Below, one piece after another: positions 47,511 to 59,048 of a stretch of DNA of 64,000 bases (positions are counted from its first letter, which is position 1; each line of letters opens with the position of its first letter). Location of the stretch: positions 21,700,001-21,764,000 of the forward strand of contig CM075101.1 of NCBI GenBank assembly GCA_037576195.1, in the 5' to 3' direction. The position numbers and the translations under genes are program-made. The notes beneath the pieces were generated by a model. That model was given only the letters and a program-made list of their open reading frames with translations. It had not been told where the DNA came from and ran no database searches. Source of the DNA: Phytoseiulus persimilis (Eukaryota; Arthropoda; Arachnida; Mesostigmata; Phytoseiidae).

Positions 47511-49680
47511 ATGGGGTTCCTTACTCCCTTCAGTGTTCCATTTGAACCTAATGTGAACGCGTCGGATGAAGTTTTACGTTTCGCATTCGTCACGGTAAGA
47601 AGCCACTCGATCCCGCACGAGTCGCTTGTTTCAGTGCTTTTTCAGTTGGGAAATATTGACTGGAAATTGAACTAAAATTCAGTTCGCTCCGTTCGTGTAC
47701 CAATCGAGACAAGGCGACCGCGTCATCCTGCGGGGGCCCTTGCGAGTCTTCATGGAAACCATGAGCGCACTTGTTGGCCGCAGGTGAGAGTTAAACATGA
47801 GTCTTCCCAAGATCAATCGGCTCGGCGCAATCGAAGAGTGACGTATTCTCTTCGAGCTCCGGAGAAAGAATCAATTTTTTCGATCACCTGCGAACGTTCC
47901 AGGATGGTCGCGGTATTCGCGGAGGAAATTCAATACGGGGTACGACTGGACAATGGTACATTTACTGGGCTGATGGGATTGATCGAACGAGAGGTATGCC
48001 GGGTTTTCTTGGTCAGGAATACGAGTTTGCACTTCAGAATCCAACCGGAACCGGAATTACGATTCGCTCATTCGCTCGGCTTAGACTTTAGCGGTGGGTC
48101 GTACACCCATCCACAGGAAATAGACGTACTGTTGGGACCGAGCCTTGTGACCGATGAAAGACTCTCTCTGGCGGAAGCCCTGATGCTCGATTTGACGTCC
48201 TACCGCCTGCTGACTTGGTCTCCCTCGAAGGTGATTCGTAATCTGACTCATTAGACCGGAATTTTTACACTGGTCTGGGTTCACAACAAGCCTCATCGTA
48301 AGTTATCAACCGCAGGTGGTCGACCCTTTCAACTTCATCTCTGTTTTCACGTTGGACGTGTGGGCTTTGATACTCTCGAGCATGCTCCTCCTCGGAACAA
48401 TATTCTGGGTCATGGGAAGGTACATTAGGTCCTTTCCAGTCAATCCAGACGTTCATAATTCCACTGATAAATGATCCCAACGAATAGGAAGAGTTGTTGC
48501 TCTTTGCCAGATACTGCACACCCTGGAGCGAAGCTCCGACTACTACGTTGTCCCATTCGCTATGGACTGTCTTCACTCGTCTCTTCCCTCAGAGTATGAA
48601 TCGTTCCGAGGAAGTGAAACTCCCAATCCCAAAGGGAGACCAGCTCCGAGCCATTCGGGGAATCATGACATTTTGGATCAAATCCTAGAGAGAATGCCAA
48701 CTCGGAACAATGCGTTGCTTCCGTTGCTTACAGATCCGACGCGAAACCAGGAGGATTGGTACCGAATCGGCATCATGACATTTTTGTTGACTTACTCTGT
48801 GGTTCTCATGAACTTCCTTAACAGTCAACTGACGTCAGCGATGACGATCAAGAACAACGAAGACTTCATCAACTCTTACCAGGACATCCTACGATTCCCG
48901 AAAGTTCGAATTTATGGCGCAGCGGGGTCCAGCCTCGCCCGAATATTCACTGTAAGACATCGAATTCAGCAGTCGAATCGTGGCTTCCATTCGCCCTTGC
49001 TTTCCGCATGTGTCACTCCAGGAACTGAGATTGCCTCTCGTTTCTTGCTCAATCAGAACCCGAGCAACGAGCTCTTCCGTAAATTGCAACCCAGGCTACT
49101 CGAAGTCCGAGGCATCATCAAGCACGGCCCTTCTCTGCTGGAAATGATCTCTGAGGTGGAGGCCAGGAAAAGGGTCATAGTTGGGAACCCTCAGATATGT
49201 CAGGCAGTGATTATGTCTGGGCTGCGTCTCACAGGGAAGTGTCCCAGAGTGCAGACAAGCACTGAGAGTTCTGGGGTACTCATGGGCTGCTTGCTCTCGT
49301 CCTATAGATTGTCCTCCGCCATACGGGGCAAGATAAGGGCTGCGTAAGTTTTCTTGGCTCCCTGGAAAATCGTCGCCCATTGAATTTCCTCCAGCTCAGA
49401 CTGCTTCCTTTACAGAACTTTCATTACTCGTGAAGCCTATTTGTATCAAAAATTGATCGGCTTCACGGTGAGGACCGCAGAAAAATGCGAGGCCCAAACG
49501 AAGACATCAGCCGCTGAAGACATAAAGCCACTGATGCTGCAAGATCTTCAAGGTTCTTTCATTCTGCTGGCTATCGGAGTTGCAGCTTCCCTCGTCGGAC
49601 TCTCGATCGAGATGAGTCTGGAAGCGCTACGTCGCAGAGCTGCTCGAGAAGAGCGCGGAACGACTTTTCATCGTAGTTGA
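47511..49680 (+). CDS. Ionotropic receptor gene E, complete, nine exons, most divergent
   Basis: Exons 47511-47594, 47683-47783, 47903-47993, 48117-48230, 48316-48419, 48511-48593, 48734-48951, 49057-49343, 49416-49680 total 1347 nt, 448 aa, no internal stop. Intron positions and phases equal those of A-D although protein identity is much lower. S1 includes EIQYGVRLDNGTFTGLMGLI and EIDVLLGPSLVTDERLSLAE; M1 LSSMLLLGTIFWVM; pore PWSEAPTTTL to FTRLFPQ; M3 LNSQLTSAMTIKNNEDFINS; M4 LQDLQGSFILLAIGVAASLV. All splice sites are canonical, including CAG at exon 6. Introns are 90-150 bp. It may represent the older state of the cluster. Ligand unknown. Confidence 0.87.
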
Positions 49681-49772
49681 ATAGAAGCGGTGCTTCCACT
49701 CCGCGAGCAGTAGATAAGTTTGCGCCCATTGCGGAGATTTTCAGAGTTTCGACTCCATTCGAATCAGAAAAC

Positions 49773-49778
49773 AATAAA
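49773..49778 (+). terminator. Polyadenylation signal of IR gene E
   Basis: AATAAA 93 bp after the stop and about 60 bp before the convergent gene's stop. Confidence 0.55.
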
Positions 49779-49838
49779 GTAGACTCTCCTCATGTTCAAA
49801 CAGATGGTTTTATCGTACAACGAAAGGACCGTTGTTTG

Positions 49839-52800
49839 TCATGGATTCTCGATCAGTTGCGATTTCATCGAAACATCAATGCACGGCGTCACAGTTTGGG
49901 GTGGTTCTACACTAACATTGTCCATGCTCGAGTCAAAACCCACGATGTCTAGGAAGCGTTTCGTTCTCTTGAGCCTCCTGAAGGCGATCATTATCACAGC
50001 GACTGTCGAAACAGCAGGAATCAAGACGAGGAGACCTTTCCAGCCATTCAAGGGGAAGAAATCCCTCAAGGAAGCAGTGAGATTGCCACAGGGTGAATCG
50101 CCGCACCTGCAGCGTTCCGCGGTCGACGCCGAGTTCAGACATATGTCTCCGCAGTATTGGCACAAGTGCGTGGAGTTCACTTTCCGGTAAGTTTGGACGA
50201 CTTCGAACAACGCATTCTCACTATACTTCATTCGAAACAGGAATTCGCTGCGAGTGTTCTCAGACACAACCTCGAGCAGATTCTTCTCGTTTATGAGGAG
50301 AACAAAATTCATGTAAACGCCCAAGACTCGTTTGTTGCTCGCGGAAATATTCAGCGTCGAGCAAATCTCCATGGGGGCGCCCATCGTCGGACAGGCTATC
50401 AGCGTGTCGTTGGCCAAATATATCGGACTGCCATCAGCGTCTAGGAAAATCCGGCTCACGTTCGAGTTCTCGTAGTAAGTATCCACATGAGTACCATCCA
50501 GATCCACCCTGTACACGCGTTCCTCTCCCACCAAGCTGACGTGACCCTCAGCAGGATCCACCATCATCGATCGGAAGGTCTCATTGAATTCTTTCAGTAG
50601 CCGTTCTTGTCCTGTCAGAACGCTCTTGACGTATAGGTTGCTGCCTTCGATCCAATACATGTTCTCGAACTCGTAATCGATGGCGATGTGGGTGATGTTG
50701 GTCCGACCACTCACCAAAATGTTGCAAGAAAGTTGCTCATTGTCGTGGAAGATCGTTGAACGATCTGACGATAAATAAAATATTTTGCGATGGCTTTGAT
50801 CGTATGCCAATGCCTTCGGTTGGCTGGTTGTACAAGAGTGATCGTGAGTCTTCACGTCTATCGATAAATCGTTGAACTCCAAAGTCCCGAACCGGAGAAC
50901 GTTCTCATCAAGTTGGATTATCTGCCTTGGCATGCGGGAAGGGTAGCAGTAGCGATCAATCCTGACGTTCTCGGATGGACAATTGCACGTGTACGAGCCA
51001 TTCGTGTTCTCGCAAGCATGCTGGCACTCGGCAACACCTTCCGCGCACTCGTCGATGTCGACACATCTAGTTTCGGGTTCTTTTCTCGTGGCGTTGGCCG
51101 TGACAGAGCTGTTCGCTGGTGTCGTTCCTTTCAAGGATTCCAGCCGGAATCCCGGAGGACAAGCGCAAGCATACCCAGGCGATTCATTGATGCAAACCGT
51201 CCCTCGGGGGCACTCATGGGCTTCGTAAGCGCATTCGTCAAGATCAACGCATCGCCTGTTATTCCATTGATAGCCGACTTCGCAAATGCAGATCCCGTGC
51301 TCACAACTGCTGTGCTTGGGGCATTTCCGAGGCCCACACATCGCTTCGGAGAGTTTGCACACATCGATGAAAACGTAGTTGTCGACCACGATGGCTTTCG
51401 TGCTGAGGGGGCAGCGACACGCGTAATTTCCGTCCATGTTGTGACACCGTAGTCGAAATTCCGAAGTTCGCACGACCCTGCGGGAGGATCTCGCTTAATC
51501 AGAACGATCCGAACCTCGGCACTTCGACAAACGCGAGTTACCTCCTAGACTCGGTGGTGCATCCAAGGTTTGAAACCTGAATGCTCGACTGGTACTCACC
51601 TGTCGCACATGTTGCCCACCGTGAGGCATTCGTTTACATCGATGCATGTTCCGTTCTGTTCGAGGTATCCTACAGGGCACACACACTCGTACTTTTCTTT
51701 CATTCCGAGATTGATTTTGCAGATTCGAGGTGCCTCGCAGCTTGAATTCCGGCAATAATTCGTTTGAGAGCATCCAAGCTGAGTTTTTGGAAGGAAAGAG
51801 CAACAATGTATCGGCGTATTCCGACACGGAGCCAGAACACCGAACGAGCACAGGTGGAGACCAGGTCCGAGCTCGCGGGAGGAATAGTGAGATGTGCTAT
51901 CTCGGAGAGAGAGCATCAGAGTAATTGACGGCTCCCGATGAAAATGCACTCACGGTTATCGCACCGATTTTCGGATCGAAAGATCGCAAAACCTCGGTAT
52001 CCGCCGGGCAGGGACATTTGAAGCTTCCTTCAGTGTTCTCGCAGAGAGGGCTTGTGCATTCTGCTTCGGGTCCGGCGCATTCGTCGATATCATCGCAAAC
52101 ATTGGAAGTGCTGTTCCTGGCATATCCAGGCCGACAGTCGCATCTGTAACTCCCTGGAAACGATCAACGTGTCAGGGGGCAAGTCTATCCCCGGTGGGTT
52201 CTCAGGAAGGCTCTCTTTCATTCAACCTCGTCGATATTCGGTCAGCCTCACCCAATGTGTTGATGCACCGCTCTGAAGCTGGACATGTATGGTTCCCCGA
52301 TGAGCACTCGTCCTCATCCACACAGCGGCCAAGATAGTTTTTCAAGCCGCGGGGACAATCTCTTCGACAAGCCCTGCCCCTGGCCTCCATAGTGACGCAG
52401 GTCGCTTCCTCAGGACAGTCAGCGTCTGAGTTCGTTGAAACCAAATTAAATCAGCTCGTTCAAACAGCTCAAGAGGCTTTCGTCAATGGGACTTTCAATT
52501 GGCGATGAGTGCCAGTCACACTTCGTGATCCGATGTAACCTGACTAATTGTGAATGATCGACCAGGCGAGAAGCCGAGATTTTAGAGAAATATGGGAATG
52601 TGTGCAACGGCGGGCTCTGATGTATGAAGAAAAGCTTCATGTATGAGATCGCGATTGAGCACAGCGACGTTATTACCTGACATATATTCATCACGAATCG
52701 AAGGATTCGAGCAGAGGTTTTCTACTGCACGAATGAAGAATGAACACCGCGCGGGGATACTGAGGACGACTCAAATAATCCGCAAATCTAACGCCAGGGA

Positions 52801-53273
52801 CCTCGACGCGGTTCCGCCGCTTGTCCCCCGTCGTCCGGCGCGCTCATCAAGAACGAGTTCGACAGAGCGCGCATCCTTAACAGCGCGGGCTCGCAACAGT
52901 TGAGCTCGCGTTTCCTTCTCAATAATTTGAGGACACAGTAAGACGTGAGGCGGGCGCTCTGGCATGGGAATCCACTAAACGGCGATGAGAGCCAGTGATG
53001 AGAGCCCAGCCAATGTGGGAGATCTCTGAGGTTTATGCTGTCATTGAGAGCACAGTCCTACTAACCTGAGGTGCACGAGCATTCGATTTCATCGTCGCCA
53101 AATGGACAGTCTAAAACGCCATCGCAGATTTTCTCATAGTTCACACATTGGAATCCGCCTTGACAGACCCATCGCCCGGCACACGAAGGTTGCCTCGAAA
53201 GCATGGTGGACTCGACTCGGAACGTCATCAGAATAAATTGGAGCGCGGAGAACACGTATGTGCCCGTCGCCAT
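49839..53273 (-). CDS. LDL-receptor-like type I membrane protein, five exons
   Basis: Exons (minus) 53273-53066, 52425-52252, 52153-51954, 51778-51600, 51477-49839 join to 2400 nt, 799 aa. Order: signal peptide (about 1-25); one LDLR class A repeat (about 31-67, CVNYEKICDGVLDCPFGDDE); several EGF-like repeats of the calcium-binding type (DEDECSSGNHTC, DDIDECAGPEAEC, DVNECLTVGNMC, DLDECAYEAHEC, DIDECAEGVAEC); a degenerate YWTD-type propeller (about 450-690, MYWIEGSNLYV); a cysteine cluster; a membrane segment 735-753; a 46-residue tail. All splice sites are GT-AG in frame. The tail has no NPxY endocytosis motif. Probably a cell-surface lipoprotein-type or adhesion receptor. Converges on IR gene E with about 160 bp between stops. 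Confidence 0.85.
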
Positions 53274-54230
53274 GGTTGACGATGCCTTCCGTCTAGTTCC
53301 TCCAGTCTCGTTGAGGTACTGAGTTTTGCTATCGTAGCCCGAATACGTCTTCGGAGAAAACCCAATATCTGCTTCCTCACGTCCTAGGCGCGAGTTTGAA
53401 TGGTGTTTGCCGGGTGGGCGGAGCACGGGGCTTCAGAAACGGGAGATACTCGCTGAGCGAGATTGCAGGCCTCCGACTGATCGACTGACTGACTTGCCGC
53501 AGAATCTCGTCACCACTGTTCAGGAGGCTCGTATTGAGTGAGGAGAAACGGAGAGGCCCTATCGAATGAGTTGATACGATTGGCTTCGATTCTCTGTCCA
53601 TACGGGACTAACTACGCAAAACAGCTATTCACACAGTTAAAACTCGCACGACCAGACTGACAGAGGCGCACATTCTTCAAGAATCTCTGATATTGATGTT
53701 TCGAGCGCAGAGTTTCGTTCAGAATGATGTCTACAGTCGACTTGCGGAGCACCACATGCGACAAGAACGATTCAGCGGGTCAGTGGCCATGGAATGAACT
53801 GAGGAGAAAATGTCTCGTTCCTGATAATTTTTGGGTCATTTCCGTGTCGGGTTTCGGCGCTTGAGTTCGCGAAAGTTGTGTATATTCCAACTGAAGGACA
53901 ACCTCTATCCGACCTGCAACCTGCGGAGTGTTGAAAACGCAAACAAGCCAAAGGAGAAGCCGATGCTGAAATGAGACTCCCCGCTTGGCGCGCAGTCTCC
54001 AACGGACGGGTGCCCGTTCGGATATCGGGGATTGAAGATTGGAGGCTTACGGCTCCATGAGAACTTGAAAGAGGATCCCGTCAGGAGGAGAACTTGACTC
54101 TGATGCTTGCTCTGTCTTTCACAAATAATGATCATGACGATATTCATTCGCAATGCCTCGAGATCGGAAAATTTCTCCCACGGGATGTGGAGTCAGCAGG
54201 TTGTCGAGGTTCATAGAGCCAAATAGTATT
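53274..54230. other. Upstream region of the LDLR-like gene
   Basis: No gene recognised; it should contain the promoter and 5' UTR, but no clear core-promoter motif was identified. Confidence 0.35.
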
Positions 54231-54239
54231 CACATCTCT

Positions 54240-56060
54240 CCGGACAAGGATGCGGAGAATCCACTCTTCTCCCATATGCTCAGGATCTTGCCTCTTCTGA
54301 GAGAGCCTTCTTTAGTCTTCCCATTCCCGGAACCTTCTCTCAAGCCCCTGAACATTCCAACACCTCTGCTTCACCGCAAACACGCTGACTTCGAAAACTT
54401 CGCCATATCTGAGAATCTTGTTCGAGCTCGGGACAAGCTACGCAAGAAGTATCGGGAGAGAGCAATGGGTTCGCATCAGGGAACTGAGATCTGTTGAGAA
54501 GAAGCTCGCTTCGCCAACTCATCATACCCTCGTTGTGAGGGTTGATCACGAACACGCTCCTTTCGTCCACGAATCCTGATATAGAAACCAGTTTTCCACG
54601 AAAATCCTCTTCCTAGCTAATGGATCTTCCATACCCGTCGGGCGTTAAGTGCACCCGTCGGAAGATTCTCGTTGCGTCCACAATTCGGTATATATGACCC
54701 CAATAACAGGATGGAGTAACCTAGGAATCGTCTTTTGACGTACGCTGTTCAAAGTGACGTTTCTCATTCTGTCACGGCTTAGAATATTGCTGGACCGAAC
54801 TGCCGAACAGATTTGGATTCGAGCGGTGGCGTAGGATCCGAAGCAATGCCTCATTTATCTTTACTTCAAACTAGAAGGTTCATCTGTGAAATCGCATCCG
54901 GGCCAAGTTTCGGAGGGCATTACTCTCTGAGACAGGACATAATGAAGCAGGCAAATGTACACCATATTTCGTGTTCTTCGACTCGAACGGGAGGAAGCAA
55001 GGATGTGATGGGGCGAGAGGAGGTTAAGGTAATGCTCTTGAGGGAGGCATGGATCAATTCTAAAGTCAAAGAATCCTCCAGTATCTTTCAACGCAATTGG
55101 TTGACACAGTTATCATTATGCACCCGCGCGACGAAGGCGCTCCGCCGTACCAATAACATTTGCTTGCGAGTCGTCTCTTATCCAAGATGCTCGAATTTCA
55201 TTCAGGGCATTCAGCGTTTGTGCCACCAAGAAGTCTTCCGGGGGATTGGATTTCCACCGGAGATAATTCCCCATGAAACGGCGAGGGAGCAGTCGGCGAG
55301 TGGGCGGAGCTCGTGGCATCGACTGAGATCCTAATTTTCGCGGGTTAGGATGACAAAGGCTGCCACTTTACTCCAATATTCAGCCCTTACATGAGAATCT
55401 TGAGCCCATTCCCGGATTTCCCTCTTCTTTCCTTCGTGATTTCTCCGAAACAGAGCCCTATGATGTATATCGGAAACAACAGGAGCCACCGCTGGAAGTC
55501 CGACTTCTGCACTGCTTCATCCGCTCGAAGCGGAATCCGGTTGTCGCTCTTCCTTCCATACACGCGCTGCTGTCAACGTGGAGCTCGGAACTTATTGAGC
55601 CGAACACTGGGCTCGGATGTGAAATCGAAATTGGTGAGCTCCACCGGGAACCTTCACGATTCGGCTTCGCTGTATTTGACACTGACCGAGAACTCTGCTG
55701 GAACTCGGGACAAGCCAAGCAGAAGAGCATCGGGGGAAAGCAAGGAGCTTACACTGATTAATTGAGATTTATTGAGAACAAGCTCGCTTGTCAAATAATC
55801 GTACTCCGGTCGAGAGGACTGACCATCAACGCGCCCGTTTAAATGTCCTGACATGAGAACCACTTTGCCACAAAACCCCTTTTGGAAATTTACCGATCTC
55901 CCAAAACTCTCTGGGTTATGATTGTAGCCGGTTCTCGTTCCGTCTTCCTGTTCCGTGATTGCAGTGAGTAAAATCTCCATGAAAAGATGAAGTTATCCAG
56001 GAATGGTCGCTCGAATCATGCAAAGTTGCGTTTGGATCCCCATCACGACCAACAATAAGG
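54240..56060. repeat. Two diverged direct copies of a ~0.8 kb segment
   Basis: About 54420-54760 and 55700-56040 align: GACAAGC..AGCA.AAG, CTGAGAT/TTGAGAT, GAGAA(G/C)AAGCTCGCTT and later CCAGGAATGG/CCTAGGAATCG. Minus-strand frames in both (54340-54570, 55654-55980) give related peptides with SELxLNxSQ and LLSPD. A decayed duplicated gene is likely, family unknown. Confidence 0.45.
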
Positions 56061-56109
56061 TCGCAGTCAACTCGCGGAGCAGGATCGAGAGCGATTCCTC
56101 ATAATCAGA

Positions 56110-56630
56110 CATAATTTTCCGAAGTTAGGAGTCAGAAAATAAATTCTCGAACCACGAAGTTCGCAGTTTTGAAAATTCGTGCCCGGAATTGTTCCAATAT
56201 CGATTTCCGAACACCCGAACTTCGAAGTTAAGAAAATCAGAACGGTCAATTTTTACAACCGAGCCTATTTTTCCGAATTCCGACCGACCAGATTTTCGGG
56301 CCCGGAGAAAGGCGGGCGCATTTCATCGAGAGGACGCGCAAACTTAAGACGGCCATCGATCACTACGTCGGAGGCTGAACGAAATGACGTAGTAATCGAA
56401 GGATGTCGTTAGTCTTCTCATAATCTGCATGGCTCCCCTGGTTCCCCGAACCCGAAAGTTTCGCAATCCGAAATTCAGGAAAATAGTCCGGTTGCTCAAA
56501 ATGAGCCTCCCGGTTTTCCGAACCGATGTTCCGGAATGCGGAAATGGGTATTGGCACAATCTCTGGGATTGATTCACGAACTTCGAAAAATCTTGCCTGC
56601 TTATAATTGACAACCTGTTGTTGCATTGGG
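56110..56630. mobile_element. Foldback MITE-like element
   Basis: About 56140-56320 is mirrored by about 56440-56600: GAAGTTCG, GATTTCCGAAC versus GTTCGGAAAACC, CGGGCCCGGAG versus CCCCGAACCCG. Arms about 170 bp and diverged; spacer about 110 bp. No target duplication was fixed. Confidence 0.5.
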
Positions 56631-56646
56631 ATAAGAGGCTTATCTA

Positions 56647-57065
56647 TTAAATCACAGTCGGGTAAAGTCTTTGATGGTAGTCGATGCAGTGCTCTCGGAG
56701 GCTTGGCACGTTCAAGCAGATGAACGGGCACCATCTGCACTTGAATTCTTTGGCTTGAGCTGGAATCGACGGAAAACGGAGATTAAACGACGATGAACGG
56801 AACGTCCGTGCGGGGGTCAATCTCAGTATCTGAGTCAAGGGATCTCCGGGTACACCAAGCCCGACTCCGTAGACATGATCGTCGTTACGTACCGGCATAG
56901 AAGTCACGCGTGACCGGATCCATCTCATCGGCCGTACCCTCGGTATCGACCCTCTTTAAAACAATCACCGGCTTTCTCAGACTACAAGAAGCTGGCGAAA
57001 TGCCGTATGGAGTCCACACACCTTCTGTCTCATGTTTGGAAATGCTCTGAAACCACGAATCGTCT
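56647..57065 (-). CDS. C2H2 zinc-finger protein, C-terminal two exons
   Basis: Exons 57065-56893 and 56759-56647 join in phase 1 across a GT-AG intron. The last exon holds one C2H2 finger, C-x2-C-x12-H-x4-H (KCRWCPFICLNVPSLREHC, then IDYH), and ends LYPTVI-stop. The upstream exon reads DDSWFQSISKHETEGVWTPY and enters in phase 2, so more exons lie further right. It may be the end of the nuclear protein at 59-61 kb or a separate gene; the linking exons are not resolved. Probable DNA- or RNA-binding nuclear protein. Confidence 0.55.
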
Positions 57066-59048
57066 CTGATCAATGATGCGTGCGAATTTTGTCAGAGAAA
57101 TAATATCTGGGACACAAGCTATTCGGCCAAATGTGGAGTCCGTGGTGAAGCGATGTCAGTTCTGACTCACTTGTTTGAGTTTTGCCGTGAGGAAATGCTT
57201 CTTCGAGGATTCTGCACGGAAAGAAAGACCGGAAGTTGGAAAACGATGTTAAGTAGTTATCGATCCGTTTCTTGACATCTAACGTCTAAATTAATTCTAG
57301 TTGTATAGCTGGAATAACTCAGATGCTCGTCTAGCCCTTAAAGGCCCGTGAGTTGATTTTGAAAAGCTCCTCCTGCTCCTTTCTCGGAATCAGGGACGGC
57401 CATTTTCTCCACCCTTCCTCCCAGCTCCGTGCTTGATGTCAGGGTACAACCTCGAGTTGAGTCAATGAACGTCATCGATCGACTTCCCACGTCAGAGAAT
57501 GGAAACGCTCGAAAAGACTTACGGTTCAGGTTCGCAATGCGCACGGCTCGTTTTCGTATTGAGCGTCGGATCCCCAAGCCCTGGAAGTGCGTAACGACAG
57601 GTTTTGATATTTGAGAACCATCAACCCAACAAACGCAGAATAAAAAACAGAGTAGACGTAATTCCCGCGTAACAGGATGGTAACGGTATAGGACAGGAGC
57701 AAGCGCTGAGACGAACCGGAGCCACACGGGGATAAGCTCTAGGAGCTGCTCGCTTCGGTCTTGGAGTGTCGGCTGCCGCTTTCTTCCGCCCACGGGGGGC
57801 TTCTCTCCGAGCTCGGAACTGCTCCGAGCTCAAGAAGCCTTTGTTCGTCACGTATTTGTATATACAGTTGGCTTTTATGAGGCTAACGTGTGGATTCGCG
57901 ATGTATCTGGAAAACAAGGTATTGAGACGTTCTGCGGGAATAGAGAAATCGCCCATGCCTGACTTTTCTGGAAGATCGGCTTATTCTGGAGTCTTATCCC
58001 TTTTCTCACTGGAGGAATTCGAGTAACTCGGCGATCATGTGACCAGGGTGAAGCTCTAACTTTTGCTCCGACACTTACACTCACGCAGCGCGCTTGCGAT
58101 TTAGCACATCAGAACCAGCTCACCCGAGATTGCATGTCTTTCGCTGCTAGACCTGTTTCACCTTTCAACGGGAAACGGGAATCCATAATCTTGGACGCAT
58201 TCATGATGGGCGATGAAGTCCCAGAGCGACTTTGTACCGTCGTAATAAACTTTCGGAGATCGTTTCGTTGTTCTCACTTCTTTCTCATTGAACCTTACGA
58301 TGCTATATCAGAGAAAATGATGAAGACAACTTCTGTTCAGCTCACTGAGCTTCTCGATTTGGTCATGATCAATTTTTCGTCTATGACTCATTGTCCCGGA
58401 CCAAACTTGGAAAACGTTCAAGTCCGATTTTCGAACGTGGAATTCAAAGCTCAGATCTGTACTTGAAGTTTTGTGGGGATGAGTCTCGCGACCAAACTTG
58501 TTCATCACACTCATTGGGGCAAAAGTGATTGTCATCGTTTCCTCATAGCTAGCACCATGACGGAGAAAACGATGACAGGAAAAAAGTGAGAACAACGAAG
58601 CTTTACTTTCGATGCGGTGGATATTTTCACTCATGGGACACAGTAGTCTTACCTCTATGGTTCCAAGACTATTATTTCCCATTTCCCGTCAAACGGGAAC
58701 GCAGGTCTGCTGGCTTCTCCCAAGTGGAGAGAACAATCAGAGATGGCCGTGCAATTTTAGTTGGTCGTTCAGAATCTTCTCACGCCATCCTGAATCCAGG
58801 TGAATATTCTCCGACTTTGTGAGCGTCGAAACATCTCCGCCACCGCCTGCTTTGTTCCGTTCTTATGCTGACATCGGAATTGTGATTCCAAGGCCAATCT
58901 GGCCATTTGAGTAGCAAGTCGTATTGAGAGCAGCGGATATGGTTTCAGCAGAGACCACATAAGCTCCCGACCGTTCCCGACTTCCGAGATGGCATTGAAA
59001 ACAGGGACTGATTGCTTGGAACACTTGTTGCCATATGGGGAATCACTC
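57066..59048. other. Unresolved: candidate minus-strand exons, no complete model
   Basis: A minus frame ending near 57345 reads WRKWPSLIPRKEQEELFKIN and looks like a real C-terminus, but its acceptor is non-canonical. A minus stretch at about 58860-59010 could extend the gene to its right. No family recognised. Confidence 0.3.

Noticed and set aside
50913-51452. Plus-strand 179-codon frame
   Set aside because: Antisense shadow of the EGF repeats of the LDLR-like gene, which has domains and splice sites on the minus strand.
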